NCBI GenBank assembly: GCA_051531935.1
Contig: JAOPTR010000016.1
Location: 434,001-498,000 of the forward strand
Reading direction: 5' to 3'
Source of the DNA: OCS116 sp051531935
GTDB lineage: Bacteria > Pseudomonadota > Alphaproteobacteria > Rhizobiales > OSC116
Length of the DNA stretch: 64,000 bases
The translations under genes were made by a program, and so were the position numbers. Below, one piece after another: positions 17,822 to 26,206 of the stretch. Below the pieces are notes generated by a model, which saw nothing but the letters and a program-made list of their open reading frames with translations, was not told the origin of the DNA and did no database searches. The first letter of the stretch is position 1, and the number at the start of each line of letters is the position of its first letter.

Positions 17822-18241
17822 ATGTTATTATTATTTATTGGCGCGATATTAAGCGCAACCGCTAGCTTAGCCCATATTGGATGCATTATTTTTGGTTCTA
17901 AATGGTATTTGTTTTTTGGCGCAGGCTCACAAATGGCAAAATGGGCGGATGAAGGTAATGTAAAACACATATTCATTACGTTGCCGATTGTGATTGTTTT
18001 GGCCGTTTGGGCAGGCTACGGCTTGTCTGGCGCGGGGCTAATCATGCCATTACCATGGCTAAAGTGGGTATTGGTTGCCATCACAGCCATATATATTGTA
18101 CGCGGTATTTACGGGTTTTACTTTATACGACATCCAAATGGAGAAAACAGCGCTAAATTTTGGCTTTATAGCAGTGCCATATGTTTAGGCTTCGGCATTG
18201 TACACCTAATTGGACTTATTCAAGTATGGCAAAATATATGA
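17822..18241 (+). CDS. Small integral membrane protein, four predicted helices
   Basis: A 139-residue hydrophobic protein. Four membrane segments are visible: about residues 2-25, 48-68, 78-98 and 108-132. The second half of helix 1 and the following loop (LAHIGCIIFGSKWYLFFGAG) are the most distinctive parts. The layout resembles small bacterial DoxX-like or DUF-type membrane proteins, but no family is assigned. The start follows very AT-rich sequence with no clear RBS. Its 3' end overlaps the convergent hydrolase gene by 36 bp. Confidence 0.72.
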   Translation: MLLLFIGAILSATASLAHIGCIIFGSKWYLFFGAGSQMAKWADEGNVKHIFITLPIVIVLAVWAGYGLSGAGLIMPLPWLKWVLVAITAIYIVRGIYGFYFIRHPNGENSAKFWLYSSAICLGFGIVHLIGLIQVWQNI

Positions 18242-19141
18242 TGCCATATCCGTTGGTAAATCATGATCAAGGTTATTCAGTAAGATCTGTTTGATTTTAC
18301 GTGTGGCAGTGAGCGAAGCAAGTAACTCATCTATATTCTTATCATTTTCGGCTTTAAAGATAAGAATATCGGTTTCATCGGTTTGTGATTTGCCGATATA
18401 ATTTCCATTATGCGGCATAAAAGCCAGCACATGCTTGGGATTCTCAGCAGAATGCGTGACCGCGCTGAGGCCAGCCATCGCCCCGCCAGAATATCCTGCA
18501 AGTGTGATATGTGGAGTGCTGATTTTATGCTGCGATTGTAGCCATTTAAATGCCTCAGCAATTGCTGCTCTTGATTTCACATAATCAAGCGTCCAAGAAT
18601 AGTGATGTGAGCCAGCCATGTTTGGCGCTTGCAAATAAGCCACTGCAATATTTTTCTTTAAATAAGGCTGCGCTGGCCATATATCTTTGATCGACTGATT
18701 AGAGCTACCGTCACCATGCAGAATGAGCAAGAGCTGACCATCAAAACAATCACTTGGCAAATAAAGCTCTAGTTCTGATTCATTTTTCGCCGCTAACTTA
18801 GTAAATCCTAAATCACTTGCTTTTTGTAGTTTCTGAAAATCAATTGTTTCATCACATCCGTCACTAAAGAAATTATCGGCAAGATTAAAAAAGATATTTT
18901 TTTCTGCCGCTTCAGTAATTTGAGCCAATTTCTTGTTGGAGTGATTCAATTGTCCATAAACCCATATAAGATAAATATATGTATCCGCCAAACGGTCTGG
19001 GTAATTTAATTTCATTTGATTAAGCAATTGAATGGCGGCTTGATATTGCTTTGCTTCGACCAATTCATCCACCTTTTCATCTTCCACTCGATATCGAGAG
19101 GTTTCAAAAATATGAGGCGGTTGATTGGTAATAAATTTCAT
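18206..19141 (-). CDS. Alpha/beta-hydrolase with helical N-terminal repeat region
   Basis: A 311-residue cytoplasmic protein. Residues 20-120 are helical and TPR-like (VEAKQYQAAIQLLNQMKLNYPDRLAD). Residues about 125-305 form a small alpha/beta-hydrolase of the carboxylesterase/phospholipase type: LLLILHGDGSS (oxyanion loop), the nucleophile motif GYSGGAMAG, and a C-terminal DHDLP that supplies the catalytic His. The triad looks intact. The substrate is unknown. Its 3' end overlaps the opposite-strand membrane protein gene. Confidence 0.8.
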   Translation of the reverse strand: MKFITNQPPHIFETSRYRVEDEKVDELVEAKQYQAAIQLLNQMKLNYPDRLADTYIYLIWVYGQLNHSNKKLAQITEAAEKNIFFNLADNFFSDGCDETIDFQKLQKASDLGFTKLAAKNESELELYLPSDCFDGQLLLILHGDGSSNQSIKDIWPAQPYLKKNIAVAYLQAPNMAGSHHYSWTLDYVKSRAAIAEAFKWLQSQHKISTPHITLAGYSGGAMAGLSAVTHSAENPKHVLAFMPHNGNYIGKSQTDETDILIFKAENDKNIDELLASLTATRKIKQILLNNLDHDLPTDMASYILPYLNKSN

Positions 19142-19673
19142 TTTGAGCGCTTTATAAAACTAAATAATAACAGATTAATAGACATGATCTTGAATTTTAT
19201 TTAACATATCACCCTGACGTCAACGTTAAGTTTTCAACAAAAGTTGCTGATATTAGCCAATTTACCTATGGTCAACTGTTAACAAATCAAGATTCTTCCA
19301 CTCTAAAGCCACATTTTCAAAGATACTACCGCCAAAAACTGTAGAAACGGGTTTTTCTATTAAAACTCCATCTACCTGACACCATATATGCGTAGAAAAG
19401 CGGCAATTTTTTACAAAAATTTGGCATATTTAACTTTTTTGTGACATTGCGAGAATTGCTTTGACAATTTTATACCATACATTCCAAACACTTATGGGTT
19501 CATAAATAATTTTGATAATTTAACTTAATAGGCATTGAACAGACAGGGTTTATCCTTTACCGTTCATAAATCTACCAAATGAGCGGGAGCTAATCGCGCC
19601 ATTACGGTTGTATACTGGTCGTTTAAGCTAAATGATCGGTCTTTAAATTCTAGTAACCTAGGGAGGAAAGAAT
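19142..19673. other. 532-bp leader / promoter region of the opp operon
   Basis: No convincing gene is visible. A TTGACA hexamer occurs at 19461-19466 without a matching -10 at normal spacing. The region ends in a near-perfect RBS (AGGGAGGAAAG, 19657-19667) before oppA. Divergent transcription of the hydrolase gene starts at its left end. Confidence 0.5.
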
Positions 19674-21308
19674 ATGACAATTCTTAAAACTACATTCACC
19701 AAAAGTGCGATTGCACTACTTGCAGGTGCTACAGCATTATCTGCTGTTACTACATTTGCAGCGACACCAATGGCGGGCGAAAAGCTTGCAGAAGATCAAA
19801 CATACACATATCGTATGCTTGATGGCATTCCTTCGCTTGACCCTCAATTGGTTGAAGACGTATCAGGCTCAGACATCGTACGTGACCTTTTTGAAGGCCT
19901 CATGAACCAAGATGCAGATGGTAACCTTATCCCAGGTGTAGCGCTTAGCTTTGAAGCTTCTGAAGGCAACACAGTTTACACATTTAAACTGCGCGAATCT
20001 AAATGGTCTAACGGCGACGCTGTAACTGCTAACGATTTTGTTTATGCTTGGCGCCGTGCTGCAGATCCTAAAACTGCATCTCCTTACCAATGGTATATGG
20101 AATTAATGTCTATCAAAAATGTTGGTGCTGTTATCAAAGGTGATATGCCTACATCTGAACTAGGTGTTGAAGCGCTTGACGAACATACACTTAAAGTTAC
20201 GCTTTCTGCTGCTCTTCCATATTTTGCAGACATGACTGCTCATTCTACAACTTTCCCTTCTCATCAAGGCACTGTTGAAAAATTCGGTACAGAATGGACT
20301 CGCCCTGAAAACATTGTTGGTAACGGCGCTTACAAACTAACTGAATGGGTACTTAAAGAACGTACCACTCGTGAACGTAATACAATGTACTGGAACGACA
20401 AAGAAACAATTCTTAACAAAGTTGTGACTTTGGTTATCAATGACGAAAATGTTGCGCTTACTCGCTACCTTGCTGGTGAAGTAGACAAAACAGAAGTTCC
20501 TGCAGGCCAATATCCTGCGCTTAAAGAATCTAACCCGATGGAAACTTTCTCTTTCCCTCGTCTATGTAGCTATTACTACACATTCAACCTTTCAGACAGT
20601 GGCCCTGCAGCGTTTAAAGACCTTAAAGTGCGCCAAGCTCTATCATATGCGATTGACCGTAATGTAATTTCTGAGCAAGTTCTAAAAGGTGGTCAATATC
20701 CTGCTTACACATTTACACCTGGCGCAACGGCTGGCTTTGAAGTTCCAACAGTACCATATGGCACTTGGACACAAGCTGAACGTGATGCAAAAGCTGTAGA
20801 ACTTCTTGCTGAAGCTGGCTTTAGCAAAGAAAACCCACTTAAATTCGACATGCTTTACAACACATCAGAAGGTCATAAAAAGATTGCTGTTGTGATGTCT
20901 CAAATGTGGAAACAAAAATTGGGTGTTGAAGCTACTTTGGCTAACCAAGAATGGAAAACATTCCTTGAAGTACGTGGCAAGCAAGATTTCTCACTTGCAC
21001 GTGGCGCATGGTGTGGCGACTATAACGAAGCTTCTACATTCCTAGACCTATTGACAACCAGCTCTGGTTACAATGATGGCAAATGGAGCAACGCACGTGT
21101 TGACGAGCTTATGGCTGCTGCCAAAACAAGCTCTAATGCTGGTGTAAACTACACAGAAGTTGAGCAAATCATGGCGGCTGAAATGCCTGTAATTCCTGTA
21201 TATCACTATACTGGCGTGCTTATGATCAACGAACAACTAAAAGGCTGGCCTCTTGGTAACGTTCAACAAAAATTCTATAGCCGTGACTTCTATAAAGTTG
21301 CTAAATAG
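19674..21308 (+). CDS. oppA: Oligopeptide ABC transporter, periplasmic binding protein
   Basis: A 544-residue family 5 solute-binding protein. A signal peptide (residues 1-29, ending FAA) is followed by the OppA signature region LDGIPSLDPQLVEDVSGSD and VRDLFEGLM, then TFKLRESKWSNGDAVTANDFVYAWRRAADP. It captures peptides in the periplasm for OppB/OppC. Codon use is visibly biased (CGT, GCT, CTT, GGT), unlike neighbouring genes, and the RBS is very strong, so high expression is expected. A terminator hairpin follows before oppB, so the binding protein is probably made in excess of the permeases. Confidence 0.94.
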   Translation: MTILKTTFTKSAIALLAGATALSAVTTFAATPMAGEKLAEDQTYTYRMLDGIPSLDPQLVEDVSGSDIVRDLFEGLMNQDADGNLIPGVALSFEASEGNTVYTFKLRESKWSNGDAVTANDFVYAWRRAADPKTASPYQWYMELMSIKNVGAVIKGDMPTSELGVEALDEHTLKVTLSAALPYFADMTAHSTTFPSHQGTVEKFGTEWTRPENIVGNGAYKLTEWVLKERTTRERNTMYWNDKETILNKVVTLVINDENVALTRYLAGEVDKTEVPAGQYPALKESNPMETFSFPRLCSYYYTFNLSDSGPAAFKDLKVRQALSYAIDRNVISEQVLKGGQYPAYTFTPGATAGFEVPTVPYGTWTQAERDAKAVELLAEAGFSKENPLKFDMLYNTSEGHKKIAVVMSQMWKQKLGVEATLANQEWKTFLEVRGKQDFSLARGAWCGDYNEASTFLDLLTTSSGYNDGKWSNARVDELMAAAKTSSNAGVNYTEVEQIMAAEMPVIPVYHYTGVLMINEQLKGWPLGNVQQKFYSRDFYKVAK

Positions 21309-21323
21309 TTTTTATAATAGCGA

Positions 21324-21354
21324 GCATCGTGTCATTAGACACGGTGCTTTTTTT
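21324..21354 (+). terminator. Attenuating terminator between oppA and oppB
   Basis: A 10-bp stem (21324-21333 with 21338-21347, one G-T pair), a 4-nt loop and seven Ts. It lies inside the operon, so partial read-through would set the ratio of binding protein to permease. Confidence 0.85.
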
Positions 21355-21422
21355 GTTTGAAAATATCATGCTAAAAATGATTGTCCTCCATTTATATAAG
21401 GGCATTTCTAAAGGCAACTTCA

Positions 21423-22346
21423 ATGTTTATATTTATTGTGAAACGTATTGCCTCCGCAATACCCACACTCCTGTTACTCATTCTTTTTTCATTTGTTATG
21501 ATGCGCCTAGCGCCCGGCGGCCCGTTTACATCTGAACGCGCATTACCTGCCGCAGTTTTGGCAAATATCAATGCAAAATACGGCCTAGACCAACCTTGGC
21601 ACATCCAATTATGGAGCTATCTCGAAGGTTTGATTTTTCATTTAGACCTTGGCCCGTCTTTTAAATATAAAGACCGCTCTGTAAATGACATCATCGCACA
21701 AGGTTTTCCTGTTACCTTAACTTATGGCTTATGGTCGTTTGTTGTGGCTGTTACCACTGGCATTTCGCTTGGTATTATAGCGGCTGTAAAACAAAACACA
21801 TGGATAGATTATATTGCCGTTGGCATATCTATTGGCGCGCAAGTGCTACCTAACTTTATTATGGCACCAATTTTGGTCTTGATATTCACTCTGTGGCTCG
21901 ACCTATTGCCTGGTGGCGGTTGGAATGGTGGCCAGTGGCAATATCTCATCATGCCTGTCATTGCCCTTTCGACAAGTTATATGGCATCAATTGCTCGTCT
22001 GACACGAGGTTCAATGCTTGAAGTTTTAAACTCTAACTTTATCCGCACAGCCAAAGCCAAAGGCTTGCCTGCGCGAACCATTATTTTTAGACATGCCATT
22101 AAGCCTGCTTTATTGCCTGTAATGTCATATCTAGGGCCTGCATTTGTGGGCATGGTTACAGGTAGTGTGGTAATTGATATCTACTTTGGCACTGGCGGTA
22201 TGGGGCAGTTTTTTGTTGATGCTGCACTGAGCCGCGATTATTCACTACTTATGGGCATCACCATTTTATTTGGGGCAATGACAGTGCTGTTTAGCACCGT
22301 TGTCGATATTTTATACGCTTGGCTCGACCCCAAGATTAAATTGTAG
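21423..22346 (+). CDS. oppB: Oligopeptide ABC transporter permease, OppB type
   Basis: A 307-residue membrane permease. The ATG at 21423 begins MFIFIVKRIASAIPTLLLLIL, the standard first helix of OppB/DppB proteins. The FAPGGPF-like sequence LAPGGPFTSE, about six membrane segments and the EAA loop (IRTAKAKGLPARTIIFRHAIKPALLP) that docks the ATPase are present. It overlaps no other gene and is followed by oppC after 10 bp. It forms the inner-membrane channel with OppC. Confidence 0.93.
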   Translation: MFIFIVKRIASAIPTLLLLILFSFVMMRLAPGGPFTSERALPAAVLANINAKYGLDQPWHIQLWSYLEGLIFHLDLGPSFKYKDRSVNDIIAQGFPVTLTYGLWSFVVAVTTGISLGIIAAVKQNTWIDYIAVGISIGAQVLPNFIMAPILVLIFTLWLDLLPGGGWNGGQWQYLIMPVIALSTSYMASIARLTRGSMLEVLNSNFIRTAKAKGLPARTIIFRHAIKPALLPVMSYLGPAFVGMVTGSVVIDIYFGTGGMGQFFVDAALSRDYSLLMGITILFGAMTVLFSTVVDILYAWLDPKIKL

Positions 22347-22356
22347 GAGGCACATC

Positions 22357-23286
22357 ATGATTTCTATAGACAGAAAAAAAATGGATGATGTCGTTGATAC
22401 ATTATCAAAAGTAGATTTGGTGCAGGGCACTTCATTGTGGCAGGATGCGTTTTTGCGGTTTCGTAAAAATAAAGCAGCGGTTACAGGCTTTGTTTCATTG
22501 GTTCTGATGACAGCATTGGCGTTTATTGGCCCCTATTTCACACCGTGGGATTATCAGTCTATCGACTGGAGCTTAATCGGCAATGCCAAAGATGGTGGCG
22601 CACCACAAATTGCCAATGGCCATTATTTCGGCATTGATGACTTGGGACGCGATATTTTTGCCCGCACCATGCAGGGCACCCAAATTTCACTTATGGTGGG
22701 CTTTGTAGGCACTGCAGTTGCCGTATTCGTTGGCTTATTCTATGGCGCTATTGCTGGCTTTGTAGGCGGCAGAGTGGATAATATAATGATGAGATTTGTC
22801 GACATTCTTATGTCGATCCCCATCATGTTTGTTATCATCATCTTTTTTGTGGTTTTTGGACGCTCTATCTTTTTGCTATTTATGGCAATTGGCATGTTTG
22901 CTTGGATGGACATGGCGCGGATTGTCCGTGGGCAAACCTTGGCCATTAAGAACAAAGAATATATTGAAGCTGCGCGTGCTGCTGGTGTTAGTGGGCTTAG
23001 GCTCATCACCCGCCATGTGATACCAAACCTTTTGGGTATTGTGGTCATCTATACAAGCTTGCTTATACCAAGCCTAATTTTAACTGAAAGCTTTATTTCA
23101 TTTTTAGGCTTAGGCATTCAAGAACCACTTACATCTTGGGGCGCCCTTATTAATGAAGGCGCTGGCACAATGCGTTATGGCGTGCCTTGGCAGTTAGGTT
23201 TCCCCATTGCCTTCTTTATCGTTGGCATGTTCAGCTTTTTCTTTATCGGTGATGGTTTGCGTGACGCGCTAGACCCTAAAGACTAA
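22357..23286 (+). CDS. oppC: Oligopeptide ABC transporter permease, OppC type
   Basis: A 309-residue permease. The ATG at 22357 is chosen because AGGAGG lies at 22345-22350. It has the N-terminal cytoplasmic region and first helix of OppC (FRKNKAAVTGFVSLVLM), FGIDDLGRDIFARTMQGTQISL, and the EAA loop YIEAARAAGVSGLRLITRHVIPN. No oppD or oppF ATPase gene follows; a terminator closes the operon, so the importer must borrow ATPases encoded elsewhere. Confidence 0.94.
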   Translation: MISIDRKKMDDVVDTLSKVDLVQGTSLWQDAFLRFRKNKAAVTGFVSLVLMTALAFIGPYFTPWDYQSIDWSLIGNAKDGGAPQIANGHYFGIDDLGRDIFARTMQGTQISLMVGFVGTAVAVFVGLFYGAIAGFVGGRVDNIMMRFVDILMSIPIMFVIIIFFVVFGRSIFLLFMAIGMFAWMDMARIVRGQTLAIKNKEYIEAARAAGVSGLRLITRHVIPNLLGIVVIYTSLLIPSLILTESFISFLGLGIQEPLTSWGALINEGAGTMRYGVPWQLGFPIAFFIVGMFSFFFIGDGLRDALDPKD

Positions 23287-23315
23287 CGGCCTAAATAGAA
23301 TTGAAAACTTAAAAA

Positions 23316-23343
23316 GCATCGCAATTATTGCGGTGCTTTTTTT
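23316..23343 (+). terminator. Terminator of the opp operon
   Basis: A 9-bp stem (23316-23324 with 23328-23336) with a 3-nt loop, then seven Ts. Its stem sequence resembles the oppA-oppB attenuator. Confidence 0.88.
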
Positions 23344-23348
23344 GTGCG

Positions 23349-24998
23349 CTAGCCTGTCTGATGAGTTTTTCTATTTTGCTCATTCTCCAATTGCATTTGC
23401 AAAAAGGCGGCACGTTTTTGCTGCGCATGATTACGCTCTGCAGTTTTGGCATTTTCAGTTTCTGCTGTCACTTCATTTGCAGCTTGTGGTTTTACCACCC
23501 TGTCCTTTGGCATATGAACAGTCACAACCGTGCCCTGCCCTAGTTCGCTTTGTAACGAGAATTTACCTTCATGCATTTCAACCAAACCACGTATAATCGG
23601 CAGGCCTAAGCCAGCGCCTTCAGCCGCGGTTTCATGGGCTAAACTACCTTGGCCAAATTGGCTTAGAATATGCGGTATTTCATCCTTAGGAATGCCGGGG
23701 CCATCATCACGCACGGCAACTGAGAGACCGTTCAATTTATCCAACCACGCATACACAATTATGTTGCCGTTATTGGGCGTGAATTTACTAGCATTGGATA
23801 AAAGGTTAAGCAAAATCTGATGAAATGCCTTGGCATCGACCCAAAGATTAGGAATGTCTTCTTGAATTTTACGGGTTATCTGAATGCCCTTTTCGTTAGC
23901 GCGCAACTCTACCAATCGAATCGACTTTTCAATAGAATCCGAAACATTGACAACTTCTTCTTGCAAAGTGTACCGCCCTGCTTCAATGCGCGACAAATCC
24001 AAAATGTCATTAATCAACTCGAGCAGATGCCCGCCTGATTTATGGATATCACCTGAATATTCTTTATAAACAGGATTGCCATGTGTGCCAAACATTTCGT
24101 CTTTCATCACTTCCGAAAACCCAATAATCGCGTTTAGCGGTGTGCGCAACTCATGGCTCATCGTCGCCAAGAAACGAGATTTGGCAATATTGGCTTCCTC
24201 TGCACGTTTACGCGCTTCATCTGAAATAATTTTAGATTGTTCCAACTCTCCGAATAGGGCTTCTTTTTCAGCACGGAATGATAACATTGCAAGTGATGTT
24301 TTAAACTGACGGCGGGTATAGGCTGAATAATAATATTGCGCCATGATAATTAAACCAATAAAAACAAGGTTCGAAATTTGCCATTGATAGCTATATATAG
24401 CAACAGACGACAAGCTAATCGGCAAGCTGGATGAATACATCATAGTCAAAGAATTATTGGCTAAAATCATGCGTAAACTCATGATTAATATAACAAAACC
24501 AAAGACAACGGCTTGCACAAAATTGCCCGAATATTGTTCGGGAACATTCCCAACCAACATAAATAACGCCGCCCCCGCAATGGTGAGGCCGCAAAAAAAT
24601 TCGGCAATAGAAAATTTATCTTCCCAACCAGATGGTCGGGTTTTACTTGGGCGGGTTTTCAAGAAATTTCTGCACATAACCAACAAAACGCCATGTGTTA
24701 CAAAAACACTGGCTAGCCAAAAAGCCACCAATTCAACAGGTACCCAGATTAATGAAATAACAGCAAAAATTGTGCAAATGAACGGCAATGCTGTTGGGAT
24801 AGAACGCTGATTTTGAGCATATAAAACCAATAATTCATATCTGAAATTTAAGCTAGAGCCTTGCTCTACAGCTACATTTTCACGCGCGCTAGAAATCGTG
24901 TCTGTTTTTTTTGATTTTTTGGCCGATGCACGGCTTGGCTTATTGGGTGATATATTGACAGGACTTTTAACTTTACTTTTACGCCAGAACATATGCAT
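23349..24998 (-). CDS. Membrane sensor histidine kinase, PleC/DivJ/PdhS-like core
   Basis: A 549-residue protein. A basic, Ser/Lys-rich N-terminus (residues 1-50) precedes about six membrane helices (residues about 65-225). The HisKA box ATMSHELRTPLNAIIGFSEVM carries the phospho-His, and the spacing HKSGGHLLELINDILDLSRIEAG is typical of the alphaproteobacterial PleC/DivJ/PdhS cell-cycle kinases. The HATPase_c N, G1 and G2 boxes are present (LLNLLSNASKF, DDGPGIP, GAGLGLPI). A Gln/Ala-rich tail follows residue 500. DivK/PleD signalling is a possible role, inferred from the core only. No response regulator gene adjoins. Confidence 0.9.
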   Translation of the reverse strand: MHMFWRKSKVKSPVNISPNKPSRASAKKSKKTDTISSARENVAVEQGSSLNFRYELLVLYAQNQRSIPTALPFICTIFAVISLIWVPVELVAFWLASVFVTHGVLLVMCRNFLKTRPSKTRPSGWEDKFSIAEFFCGLTIAGAALFMLVGNVPEQYSGNFVQAVVFGFVILIMSLRMILANNSLTMMYSSSLPISLSSVAIYSYQWQISNLVFIGLIIMAQYYYSAYTRRQFKTSLAMLSFRAEKEALFGELEQSKIISDEARKRAEEANIAKSRFLATMSHELRTPLNAIIGFSEVMKDEMFGTHGNPVYKEYSGDIHKSGGHLLELINDILDLSRIEAGRYTLQEEVVNVSDSIEKSIRLVELRANEKGIQITRKIQEDIPNLWVDAKAFHQILLNLLSNASKFTPNNGNIIVYAWLDKLNGLSVAVRDDGPGIPKDEIPHILSQFGQGSLAHETAAEGAGLGLPIIRGLVEMHEGKFSLQSELGQGTVVTVHMPKDRVVKPQAANEVTAETENAKTAERNHAQQKRAAFLQMQLENEQNRKTHQTG

Positions 24999-25104
24999 CC
25001 CCTACCATACCCTAAATAGACTCTTGGTTGAGCCTGTAGAATATATCAGATAAGTTAATTTCTGATTTAAAGGTGTGATCTAATGTCTGGTGTAAAACAC
25101 AGTA

Positions 25105-25755
25105 TTAGCCGCGCAATGCCAAGATGTTTTCGGCCATTTTTTCTGGGCCATCTTTGAATACAAAACTACCCGCAACCAAAGTATCAGCGCCTGCTTCAAT
25201 GCATAATTTAGCTGTTTCAGCAGTCACACCACCGTCAACTTCTAAACGGATGTCGCGATCGCCAATCATTTCACGAATTTGGCTAATTTTTTTCAATTGT
25301 GAATGAATGAATTTTTGGCCACCAAAGCCAGGGTTTACACTCATTACCAAAATCAAATCTACATCATCAATAATATTTTCTAAAACGCTTACGGATGTAG
25401 CTGGGTTCAATACAACACCAGCTTTTACACCAAAAGATTTTATAAGCTGAATTGTACGGTGAATGTGATTACCCGCTTCCACGTGCACGGCAATATAATT
25501 TGCACCAGCTTTTGCAAAATCTTCTATATAAGGATCTGCAGGCGAAATCATCAAATGCACATCAAATGGCTTGTCGGTATAATCTCTGACGCTTGCCATT
25601 ACAGCCGCACCAAACGAAATATTCGGTACAAAATGCCCATCCATAACATCAATATGCATCCAGTCGGCGCCTGCGGCATCCAGTGCCTTAATATCACGGC
25701 CTAAATTCGCAAAATCTGCAGATAAAATTGAAGGAGCAATGATAGTTTTTGACAT
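25105..25755 (-). CDS. rpe: Ribulose-phosphate 3-epimerase
   Basis: A 216-residue TIM-barrel protein of normal length for Rpe. Motifs: IAPSILSADFANLG (catalytic Asp), HIDVMDGHFVPNIS (metal-binding His and catalytic Asp), DVHLMI, VMSVNPGFGGQ and EVDGGV (second Asp). It interconverts ribulose 5-phosphate and xylulose 5-phosphate in the pentose phosphate pathway. Monocistronic. Confidence 0.97.
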   Translation of the reverse strand: MSKTIIAPSILSADFANLGRDIKALDAAGADWMHIDVMDGHFVPNISFGAAVMASVRDYTDKPFDVHLMISPADPYIEDFAKAGANYIAVHVEAGNHIHRTIQLIKSFGVKAGVVLNPATSVSVLENIIDDVDLILVMSVNPGFGGQKFIHSQLKKISQIREMIGDRDIRLEVDGGVTAETAKLCIEAGADTLVAGSFVFKDGPEKMAENILALRG

Positions 25756-25912
25756 TTTAAAATCCGATACTCAATTATGATTGGTGTTAAAGATGAATTA
25801 ACGCATTTAAAATCGGTTTTCAATTAAAAAAGGCAATAAAACAGCTTATTGCTCTTTAAATTTACGACCGAAACCAATATATATATACAATCAATAAATT
25901 TGGATGGTTACG

Positions 25913-26206
25913 ATGAACACAGCACTTGTTATATTTTCAATCTATCTATTTATGAGCCTTGTTTGTTTCATTTTGTTTTTCATCGACAAAAAACGATCAG
26001 AAACAAAGGGCTGGAGAATACGAGAATATTATCTGCATTTAGTCGAGCTATTGGGCGGTTGGCCTGGCGCCTTATTGGGGCAAAAGTTCATTCGTCATAA
26101 AACCAAAAAAATCAGCTATAGAATTATTCTTTGGCTCATTATTTTGGTTCATGCGGCCATTTGGTTTTATTTCTTTTATGGTCTTTCCACTAAATTTTGG
26201 TGGTAA
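25913..26206 (+). CDS. DUF1294 small membrane protein
   Basis: A 97-residue protein. The ATG at 25913 is preferred over that at 25904 because GGATGG lies just upstream. It has the DUF1294 pattern: a first helix, then FFIDKKRSE, then EYYLHLVELLGGWPGALLGQKFIRHKTKK and two more membrane segments. Function is unknown for the family. It is convergent with glnE and ends one base before it. Confidence 0.88.
   Translation: MNTALVIFSIYLFMSLVCFILFFIDKKRSETKGWRIREYYLHLVELLGGWPGALLGQKFIRHKTKKISYRIILWLIILVHAAIWFYFFYGLSTKFWW

Noticed and set aside
19461..19490. Sigma-70 promoter for oppA at TTGACA
   Set aside because: No acceptable -10 hexamer is found 16-18 bp downstream.
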